A stretch of DNA of 64,000 bases, from contig SADC01001112.1 in NCBI GenBank assembly GCA_004194705.1, forward strand, positions 1,054,001 through 1,118,000, given 5' to 3'. The stretch's first letter is position 1; every line of letters starts with the position of its first letter. The translations under genes were made by a program, and so were the position numbers. The DNA is from Ditylenchus dipsaci. Lineage: Eukaryota > Nematoda > Chromadorea > Rhabditida > Anguinidae. Under the pieces are notes generated by a model that did not search any database, was not told the DNA's origin, and saw only the letters and a program-made list of their open reading frames with translations. This document shows positions 57,410 through 64,000 of this stretch, piece by piece.

Positions 57410-58406
57410 TCAATTGTGCTTCTTCTGCTTTGCTTTACGCAGCCTGCGCGTGATCTTTTCCCTTCTTTTAGCTGTCTTAGAGTTTTTGTAGTAAACGATC
57501 TGAGCCACCAAAAGTCCGTTAAGAATTGCAGACACCAAGCACGGCATAAGGACAATCCAATCAATCCCCAATTCTCGTAGAATAACATAGGCTCTGGCAA
57601 GGCATCCACCGAACTGCATCACAACTGTGATGAGCGACAATTGACCAGTTCCATTCTGCTTGCAGTTTCGCACAATTTGAATACCCTAGACATTGAAAGA
57701 TGGTACAGACCGAGAACACGCACAATAATAACAAGAAATAACTAACCTTCGAGACAAAGATGATCGGAACAGAACAAGTTTGAAGAGCCATCAAAGCTGT
57801 AATCGGAATGTAGTGATAGACTGCAGCAAGCGTAGCACAGGAAGACAGAGCAAAGAACATGGCAGCATAGGCATGAGACCTTGAATACCACAACATTTGC
57901 AAGACAATGATAACCATTTGGACTGAGATCATCAGAGAATCTCCCCATTGCCTGAGGAAAATAATAATTAAGGCTTTATAGAAAAATTGGCCTAAGAAAA
58001 TACCCAAAAACAAAGCCCATCTCATAACCATACGCAGAGCCAGCAGCAGCAGTCAGAAGTCCAAGCAACTGACTCAAGAATGAAATACCTTCCGCGATTT
58101 AGCCGAATGGATTTGAGAATCTGCGCTACCACAAGAAGGAAGAGCCTAGTAATCGGGGAAATATAAAAATCAGTACAACAGCTTTTCTAATAATAGAAAC
58201 CGATAGTAATTGCTACACCAAGGACTCGACTCAAAAAAAGCGAGAGGCATTCTTCTGAAAATTTGAGGTACATTTTAGGGCAGATAACATTAAACTGAAG
58301 CAAAACAATGCTACACGGATAATATACCAAAAAACATACTATGAACAAAATTTTTCTTTGCAATCACCTCGTAGAAACAGCCACCAGGAAAGAAGTATGC
58401 AATCAT
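57410..58406 (-). CDS. MPDU1: Mannose-P-dolichol utilization defect 1 protein homologue (PQ-loop membrane protein)
   Basis: Five exons on the minus strand: 58347-58406 (MIAYFFPGGCFYEVIAKKNF), 58201-58294, 58004-58145, 57747-57951 and 57410-57685. The order matches MPDU1: a short N-terminus ending in VLGVAITIG, a first PQ-loop (VVAQILKSIRL), QWGDSLMISVQMVIIVLQML, YHYIPITALMALQTCSVP, and a second loop GTGQLSLITVVMQFGGCLAR, then AILNGLLVAQIVYYKN and a basic Lys/Arg tail. MPDU1 is an ER membrane protein needed for use of dolichol-linked mannose and glucose in glycosylation and GPI synthesis. Introns are 46-61 nt. The ATG directly follows ATTTATTTAG, a possible intron or trans-splice acceptor. Exon 3 changes frame twice (about 58135 and 58090) but ends in phase, best explained by small indels. 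Flanking repeats begin within 330 bp upstream. Confidence 0.88.
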
Positions 58407-58733
58407 CTAAATAAATACAGTAGCCTCTCTGACTTTTCTTTAAATCGGTTAAAAGAGAACACGGACAACTCAGCTTTTTGAAAACTGATATCGAAAGTAA
58501 TTCAGATATAGCCTATATCATATAGGACAACTCATCACAATTATACCGAAATACCCGCCAATGCGGAATTCGTTTTTAGGACAACTGGGCCAAGTAAAAC
58601 TCGGCTTTTCGACAATTGGGCGGTAAAATTTGAATTATGGGAAAATTGATATTAAATTAGGTTCGATTTCCTAAAAACTTGACCATGTTGTGTCTCTACT
58701 TGGAACTTTGGATAGCTTCAAAATAAAAACTTA

Positions 58734-59139
58734 GGCCTGGTACCCGATGAGTGCGGATTTTTTCATACCCCTCACTCGTAAACGGCCGTAACTTTTTTTT
58801 TAAATTTTCAAAAATATTCTGTTGCTGCCATCTTGTAGCTTAGATTCAGAGCTACCATATGAGATATGATAAAGTAGATGTGGGTTTAAAAGTTTGTTAA
58901 AATGAGTGGATCCGCACTCTGGAGCCGCACTCGGATCGAGTGCGGATCCAGAGTGCGGATCCACTCATTTTTATCCAAAATTTTTGAATCACATGTAGCT
59001 AATAAATAGCTTATCTGGTAGCCCTGGATCTTAGCTACAAGATGGCACCAACAGAATAATTTTTGAAGATTTAAATAATAAGTTACGCCGTTTCCGAGTG
59101 AGGAGGTATGAAAAAATCCGCACTCATTGGTACCAGGCC
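58734..59139. mobile_element. Harbinger-like MITE, TSD TTA
   Basis: Ends GGCCTGGTACCCGATGAGTG and the inverse CACTCATTGGTACCAGGCC. TTA on both sides (58731-58733 and 59140-59142), as for PIF/Harbinger insertions. The arms are nearly 190 bp and meet at ATCCGCACTC/GAGTGCGGAT near 58930. Only 22 bp separates it from the next element. It lies upstream of MPDU1. Confidence 0.8.
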
Positions 59140-59161
59140 TTAGTCAAGCTTTAAAGGAGCA

Positions 59162-59807
59162 CGGTACCGGTCAATTTTCCGCCGACCAATTTCCGCGGAC
59201 AATTTTCCGCGGACAATTTTCCGCCGACAAATTTTCCGCCGACCAATTTTCCGCCGACAAATTTTCCGCCGACCAATTTCCGCCGACCAATTTTCCGCCG
59301 CCATAATTCAATTTCTGTTTTCAAGTTAAAGTTTTTCTGTTGACTGGGGCCTACCGCATAAATAAACTCTGGTATGCGTACATTTTTATGCATCCAGAGT
59401 CACTTTCGAGTGATTTGCGTCTAAGGTATGTGGGTGTACGCATCTCAACCCCAAGCAACCAAGCCCCCTGCGCCCCCGAAGGGGGCGCAGGGGGCTTGGT
59501 TGGTTAGAGATGCGCGCACTCACTTACCTTAGACATAATTCCGAGCAAGACTCTTGAACAGAAATGCATTTAGAGACTATTTTTGCCCAGCTCCAGTGAC
59601 CAAAACATGATGAAACAGGTAAAAAAATAGATAGCCAAATTCTATATAACGAAATATATAGGGGTTGGCGGCGGAAAATTGGTCGGCGGAAAATTGGTCG
59701 GCGGAAAATTTGTCGGCGGAAAATTGGTCGGCGGAAAATTGGTCGGCGGAAAATTGTCCGCGGAAATTGTCCGCGGAAAATTGGTCGGCGGAAAATGACA
59801 TGTACCC
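59162..59807. mobile_element. Word-array inverted-repeat element (TTTTCCGCCGACCAA word), 9-bp TSD
   Basis: Arms 59169-59300 and 59668-59798 are TTTTCCGCCGACCAA words in inverse orientation. Ends CGGTACCGGTCAATTTTCC and the inverse GGAAAATGACATGTACCC. AAAGGAGCA flanks both sides (59153-59161 and 59808-59816). The centre is hairpin-family copy 4. Repetitive ORFs through the arrays are artefacts. Confidence 0.9.
59340..59575. repeat. Dispersed hairpin element, copy 4
   Basis: The same module order as copies 1-3, with GCCCCCTGCGCCCCCGAAGG and its inverse at 59463-59498. It occupies the middle of the word-array element 59162-59807. Confidence 0.8.
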
Positions 59808-59816
59808 AAAGGAGCA

Positions 59817-60260
59817 TGCCGTGCCCGACACGGTGAAATTTGAATTTTCAAAAGGCGGGGACCACTTTAATGCGTGAGACCAAAAAAATTCAAATTCAAA
59901 TATTCATTCCTGATGTAACTGCTGTTGTAGAATAGACGTATGCTGCGTAATTCTCACGCTATTTCTATTATCCTGCTAGAAAGTCCACTGTGTGTCAAGT
60001 CTGTGTTTTGCTCCTTGCTCCCAATAAAGCGACTTTGAGCTGTTTATGGCAAACGGTGTTTAGTAAGGTTTCGTATAATCTCAAGCTTTTTCCCTTGTAA
60101 ATTATTATGAAACTTCTTTTTACAGCCGAAACAGACTGATTTAGTATTTTACGAATTGCCTACAGTCCAAGAAGACATTGCCTAGCTTATAGCTACTTCA
60201 GTGCCAACGTGGTTCATTTTACAATGATTGATTTAGCTGTAGAAATGGTGCAACGCGACA
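59817..60260. other. Region upstream of the small plus-strand gene
   Basis: 59817-59880 shares CATGCCGTGCCCGACACGG and AGGCGGGGACCA with 56990-57225. The rest has no recognised feature and may contain upstream exons or a promoter for the gene that follows. Confidence 0.35.
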
Positions 60261-60281
60261 TCACACTCTTATTTTTTCTCA

Positions 60282-60660
60282 TTGTTTCCAAGTACGCTAA
60301 CTTTAGTCAAACTCCATGAAACTGCTTGCTTGAGTGAAATAGCAAAACTACCACCTCTACACGTCACGAAGTTTATTTACCAACATACCACAATTATCGC
60401 CGACTTATCGCCGCCGACTCTGCTACAACACGAAGTCGAACAAAACCAAGATTTCGAAGACTCCCGGAGGAAAAATGTGGTGCTCTATCGCAAGAAGATC
60501 GGCAAGGTGCCAAGTGCGGAGATACCGGAGTTCGCCTTCATGGGGTTAGTGACACTTTATATCCATTGGAGTTTCATCTATCTGTTTGTACATTACAGAT
60601 CCAGCCATCGCGTCCACGAGAGATGTCCCAGCTTACTAAGCGAAAGAAGACGGTTTAAAT
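60282..60660 (+). CDS. Partial unidentified gene
   Basis: A plus-strand exon ending near 60544 encodes RRKNVVLYRKKIGKVPSAEI and PEFAFM. An intron of about 54 nt (GTTAGTG...TGTACATTACAG) leads to an exon at 60599. One frame of that exon gives IQPSRPREMSQLTKRKKTV and a stop near 60659; another runs on without matching anything. The first 140 bp (60262-60400, with LVKLHETACLSEIAKL) is copied in the MULE downstream. The open frame from 60282 starts at a TTG, not an ATG. Family not recognised; the clean splice signals and basic C-terminus support a real host gene. Confidence 0.4.
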
Positions 60661-60734
60661 TTTTTTGCTATTTTTTCGCAAAATTATGTCCAATATCTCA
60701 CCGCAACACTCAAGTACAACATCTTAACTTCCTT

Positions 60735-60850
60735 TTTAAAACGGGGAGGAAACTTTATATACGCATCGCCTTAGGTCACAGGTTCGACTACCACTGGCTG
60801 CAGACCTTATTTTTTTTCTGTTTTTATTTACAAGTTTAGTGTCAAAATGT
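60735..60850. repeat. Dispersed tRNA-like repeat, second copy of 33845-33965
   Basis: TATACGCATCGCCTTAGGT, ACAGGTTCGACTACCACTGG and CAAGTTTAGTGTCAAAATG are shared in order with 33865-33970. The TTCGACT portion resembles a B box or T arm. Confidence 0.55.
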
Positions 60851-61064
60851 AGCCAAGCTTCTGGCTTTTATTTGAGCTATCATACAGATGAAAAGAGGAC
60901 AATACTTTTTTCTCCGACTAAAACACTTTTTTCTCCGACTAAAATACTTTTTTTTTCGACTAATTATCTTTTTTCTCCGACTAATTCTCGTCCGTCTATA
61001 TGACCCTGAATCTAAAGTCTCTGATCTAATTTTTCTGTTTGTTGATATATTTAACAGTAGTGAT

Positions 61065-61537
61065 TAGGGTTGGCCTCCCTCCCTCCCTCCCCCCTCCCCC
61101 CCGCTTTTCGACCAAATTTTCCTTATACCTCCCCCCCTCCTCCCCCCCGCAAAAAAATTGGCCACCTCCCCCCGTTTCTCCCCCCCGCTCCCAAAATGAC
61201 CCCCCGTCACCCCCGCAAAAAATCCAAGCCGAGAAAAACTCTCGGATGAGATCATTTTCAGAAGGGCAGTCGAGAAGGGTCAAGATTTATCGAACCAGAT
61301 GAGTGGCAATATCGTGGCTTTGACTTCAGAAGTGTTCCAAAAGCCTTCAGATTCATTCTGGATTGCTGTTTCAAAAAATTTCGGCCACGACGCTTGTAAA
61401 TAATCAGGCACCCCCCGCCACTGCCTCCCCGCTCACAGCTTGCTCCCCCCCGCTCCTCCCCCCCCCGCAAATTTTTTTAGTCTAATCTCCCCCCCCCCCC
61501 CACCCCCAAAAAGCGGGGGGGGGGGGAGGCCAACCCT
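61065..61537. mobile_element. GC-rich inverted-repeat element, copy 2, 9-bp TSD
   Basis: Ends TAGGGTTGGCC and GGCCAACCCT. AGTAGTGAT flanks both sides (61056-61064 and 61538-61546). The plus strand is C-rich, opposite to the copy at 16297-16790. The core around 61250-61400 (TCGAGAAGGGTCAAGATTTA, ACTTCAGAAGTG) matches that copy inverted. Nested in the MULE 60897-62746. Confidence 0.92.
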
Positions 61538-61782
61538 AGTAGTGATGCGCTTACTTCACCGATCTAAATGCTTATATTGGTGTTCTTGACTGTTATCAGT
61601 AGACTCAGCTACCTTTTTATTTGTCCTGTTATGCCTTGATTTTTAGCGATATACACATTATATTCTCACTTTTCAGTACAGTACTGTGAAATAGGTTACT
61701 TAAAGAGAGTAAGAAAAGCAAGGACATTGAAAAGCTAAGTTTTCACCCTATAGATAAAATTATGAAAAGTACTCCAACCTCT

Positions 61783-61922
61783 ACATCACACTCTTATTTT
61801 TTCTCATTGTTTCCAAGTACGCTAACTTTAGTCAAACTCCATGAAACTGCTTGCTTAAGTGAAATAGCAAAACTACCACCTCTACACGTCACGAAGTTTA
61901 TTTACCAACATACCACAATTTC
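61783..61922 (+). pseudogene. Copy of host sequence 60262-60400 inside a MULE
   Basis: About 140 bp (ACATCACACTCTTATTTTTT to CAACATACCACAATT) matches 60260-60400 in direct orientation with about one difference (CTTGCTTAAGTG versus CTTGCTTGAGTG). Beyond the shared block the two diverge. It is therefore a captured, truncated copy rather than a gene. Confidence 0.8.
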
Positions 61923-61923
61923 A

Positions 61924-62525
61924 CGACAAGAAACAATAACAAAACCAGGATTTAACTAAATGATAGTGCTCTAGAAGCAAGTTTTTGGACGACCAACCTT
62001 CCTCTTTCTCTGAATAGGATTCTCGCGTCAGGAGGATAAGCTAGCTTTTGATTGGTGCACATCACCATCACAGCATGCTTGATGAACATGATGGAACTGC
62101 CGCAAAAAGCGCTCGTAGCACCACGTGTTTTCATTTGAGGACAGTGCCAGGAATGTCCCACAAAAGTGCTGCGATGAGTCCGAAAATCCACATACCTATG
62201 CTTGCCATAACAAAACTTAATTTACTTACGAGAACTGGAAAACCATGCCAATTGAGCTTGTACGTAGCATCCACTTGAATCATTTTAGACTGTTGCTGGA
62301 ACCAGTTTCTCATAGTTCCTTGATCTCTGTCTAAATTGCAAGAATAAATTTCAGCAATAACTTAAAAGTTACCAAAACTTACATTTTCCATTTGCTTTTC
62401 TCCCCCGATAACCAGCGATTAAAGTCCTCTTCATCTGGGAATTCCTGAAGCTGGCTGTAGACAGTTGCACGACCACGCTTGTTTGGCTCTACCAACAAAT
62501 CGCTTTCTTGCAGCCTTGCCGACAT
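61924..62525 (-). pseudogene. MULE transposase fragment
   Basis: The first exon (62383-62525) encodes MSARLQESDLLVEP...YSQLQEFPDEEDFNRWLSGE. The second (about 62227-62330) encodes DQGTMRNWFQQQSKMIQVDA and TYKLNWHGFPVL, with the first catalytic Asp and the MULE YKLN..GFPVL block. After a 34-nt intron (GTAAGT...GCATAG), CGFSDSSQHFCGTFLALSSN continues before a stop near 62035. The downstream two thirds of the transposase are missing, replaced by the captured host fragment and the GC-rich element. It cannot be autonomous; its family resembles but is not identical to the MULE at 19664-22879. Confidence 0.8.
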
Positions 62526-62817
62526 AGTTGATGATAGCTAGAAGTACAGAAATAAAAAAACTTGTTCATACATTAATAAGCGAATAAGTCGGAAAACAAA
62601 TAAAATTAGTCGGAGAAAAAAGAAAATTAGTCGGAAAAAAAAGTATTTTAGTCGGAGAAAAAGTGTTTTAGTCGGAAATGAAATAAGTCGGAAAAAAATA
62701 TTCTAGTCGGAAAAAAGTGTTTTAGTCGGAGAAAAAAGTATTGCCCATGAAAAGATGGTATAAAGTTAGGGCTAAAATATAAAAAGGCTGTAGGTGAAAA
62801 CACACACCAAAATACTG

Positions 62818-62945
62818 ATTTCCCGCAGTAAATTTATTTTTTCCCGCAGTAAATTTGAATTTCAAACAAAATAATGATTTCCCGCATTAAATTTTGGATT
62901 TCCCGCAGTAAATTTGGTGATTTTGTGCAATTCGGGTTTTTTTTC
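62818..62945. repeat. TTTCCCGCAGTAAATTTG word array
   Basis: Four or five words of GATTTCCCGCAGTAAATTTG. By analogy with other units in the window it may be the left arm of an element whose ORF starts at about 63 kb and whose right arm lies beyond the window. Confidence 0.6.
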
Positions 62946-63009
62946 GCTTTTTTGTCCATACTAATATCACACAGTTATTTCATGAACATATGAAAATATT
63001 TTATTTGCT

Positions 63010-63487
63010 TTTTACAGCAATTGTTTTAAAATGCCCCGAGGACCTGGAGCTATATGGACAAACGAAAAAATTTGAAATCGAAAGAAGATGTCGATTTTTG
63101 GCTATCCGAAACACAAGCTAGACTTATCATGAAGAAGAAGGAGGCTTCCAAACAAGTACTGATGTATATTTTTGCAAATACTCTAAGCCAAATCGGGAGA
63201 AGAAGTTTGACTGCAAAGCGCGGATGCGAATTCGCTACAAGAATGACATCTCTGAGGTATGCTTTCTTTCTTTGCGTTGCAGGATTTGTTTTTCTAGGCC
63301 TACATCCAGACTAGCGGTGCTCATGATCATCGACGGCTTCTCGATAATGGGCTTAGCTCTCCAGTCAAGAGGAATATTGAAGCTTTAGACGAGCCTCATA
63401 GTGGAAAAACTGCCAAGCACATTCAAAGAACCATTCAAGTTGGACATAATTCTCAGCAGCTTTTTGACGATTCATTAGAAAAATAAA
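63010..63487 (+). CDS. MULE-type N-terminal zinc-finger/DNA-binding ORF, partial
   Basis: The first part (63055-63160) reads NLKSKEDVDFWLSETQARLI. In a shifted frame FCKYSKPNREKKFDCKARMR and IRYKNDISE follow to a GTATGC donor at about 63258. The next exon starts at about 63296 after TTTTTCTAG and encodes AYIQTSGAHDHRRLLDNGLS...GKTAKHIQRTIQV to a stop at about 63487. The C-x-Y...CKAR...HDH arrangement is the FLYWCH/WRKY-like finger found at the N-terminus of MULE transposases; DFWLSE resembles DFNRWLSGE of the fragment at 62.4 kb. No catalytic region follows before the window ends. A frame change at about 63165 may be an intron or an indel. Confidence 0.6.
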
Positions 63488-63489
63488 AA

Positions 63490-64000
63490 TCTTAAGGAAG
63501 ATGTCGAGATGGAGGGTTTGGTCATTCCATCTTGGCCGGGCATTAGAGCGCCTTTAGAAATGAAAATTGTTGATTGTTATTATGCTGTTATTGTTGTTCC
63601 GTAGATAAAGATGATACTTTTTCAGTGCTGTTTAACGTGAGTTTTTAGAGTGAGAATCGCCATTTGACGCCCGGATTTGCTAAAAATTTCATTCCGGATC
63701 AGTACACACCACTCCACACTACTCCAAACACTACTTTGAGTGATTTTCAAAAGTTAAGGGCATTTAAAAAATGTTTGTAATAGTTCAGAGTTGAGTTCTG
63801 AGAAATTGAGTGAATTAGAACGGGATTTCGATGCACGCAAATGTTTTTTTCGCAAATAGATAAGTTTTTTTAAACCTCAGTTTTTATTGGCTTCTGGCCA
63901 CTTTAGCCTGGAATTCTAAGCGATTCAACGTCGATTCTGACTGTAAAACCGTGTTGTTGCAAACTTTTGACTGGAATTGCACAAATTTTCAAATTTACTG
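63490..64000. other. Right edge, no further feature supported
   Basis: AT-rich sequence with phrases such as ACTCCACACTACTCCAAACA and ATTCTAAGCGATTCAACG. It could be the interior of the MULE-like unit starting at about 62.8 kb. Confidence 0.35.

Larger units (their letters stand above)
60897..62746 (-). mobile_element. Mutator-like element with TCCGACTAAAACACT word arms, 9-bp TSD, carrying a copied host fragment
   Basis: Ends GGACAATACTTTTTTCTCCG and the inverse CGGAGAAAAAAGTATTGCCC. Arms 60900-60993 and 62578-62746 are TCCGACTAAAATACTTTTTT words. ATGAAAAGA flanks both sides (60888-60896 and 62747-62755). It encodes a minus-strand MULE transposase fragment, contains the GC-rich element 61065-61537, and holds a copy of adjacent host sequence at 61783-61922. 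Confidence 0.93.

Noticed and set aside
57379..57609. Alternative minus-strand ORF overlapping MPDU1 exon 5
   Set aside because: It is out of frame with the conserved PQ-loop sequence and is a shadow of the MPDU1 exon.
59524..59877. Phe/Arg- and Ser/Ala-rich repetitive ORFs
   Set aside because: Artefacts of TTTTCCGCCGACCAA words in several frames of the arms of 59162-59807.

Overview
The window reads as invertebrate nuclear DNA, most like a small-intron animal such as a nematode. This is inferred from intron structure and gene content; no marker names the species. Coding exons are short and separated by introns as small as 46 nt that begin GT and end T-rich TTTTAG or TTTCAG. Two conserved animal genes can be named: a fused acyl-CoA-binding/enoyl-CoA isomerase (ECI2-like, minus, 28673-31204) and the dolichol-sugar utilisation protein MPDU1 (minus, 57410-58406). 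Less certain host genes are a modular protein with a Tudor-like segment (plus, 2435-9006), a Lys/Ser-rich basic protein (plus, 17446-18239), an unidentified minus-strand gene (42612-44003) and a small plus-strand gene near 60.3-60.7 kb. There is no bacterial or viral signature.

Most of the window is DNA transposons and their non-coding derivatives. Coding elements are a Mutator-like (MULE) element at 19664-22879, a second MULE at 60897-62746, a PIF/Harbinger element at 39140-41911 with separate MADF and DDE ORFs, the start of a third MULE-type ORF at 63.0-63.5 kb, and a Helitron helicase fragment at 34930-35298. Around them are pogo-like MITEs, a TACCGTATTT MITE family, dispersed hairpin elements, tRNA-like fragments and a 2.3 kb minisatellite.

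The striking feature is a large class of inverted-repeat elements whose arms are tandem arrays of a short word of about 10-25 bp. Nearly every element has its own word, for example TTTGGCGCCAAA, CAATTTGGGCCAAAAT, GGCGGAAAATTGGTC, GTCACAGATTCACTT, TCCGACTAAAACAC or AGCCGGCTGAGGCTGA. For eleven word-armed elements, plus a GC-rich pair, I could place flanking target-site duplications of 8-10 bp by eye, as expected for MULEs. Two of the coding transposons (both MULEs) have this architecture, and the Harbinger also has word-array arms. Two elements share a terminal motif (GGGCAATACTTTTTT) but carry different words, which points to word replacement during family diversification.

Layout: 0-2.4 kb nested palindromes; 2.4-9.0 kb the Tudor-like gene with MITE-filled introns; 9.1-17.2 kb stacked inverted-repeat elements and a tRNA-like sequence; 17.4-18.2 kb the basic protein; 18.35-27.95 kb a multi-level stack of nested elements including the first MULE; 28.7-31.2 kb ECI2-like; 31.5-38.4 kb repeats and the Helitron relic; 38.4-42.1 kb a three-level nest around the Harbinger; 42.6-44.0 kb an unidentified gene; 45.2-52.6 kb more word arrays; 52.7-55.1 kb minisatellite; 55.3-57.2 kb palindromes; 57.4-58.4 kb MPDU1; 58.7-62.8 kb adjoining elements including a MULE that carries a copy of neighbouring host sequence; 62.8-64.0 kb the start of another MULE-like unit.

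Several genes have single-base reading-frame breaks, and most of those I could analyse are repaired by adding one base to an existing short homopolymer. This suggests homopolymer indel errors in the assembly, though true decay is possible. Exon joins are inferred by eye and none is experimentally supported.
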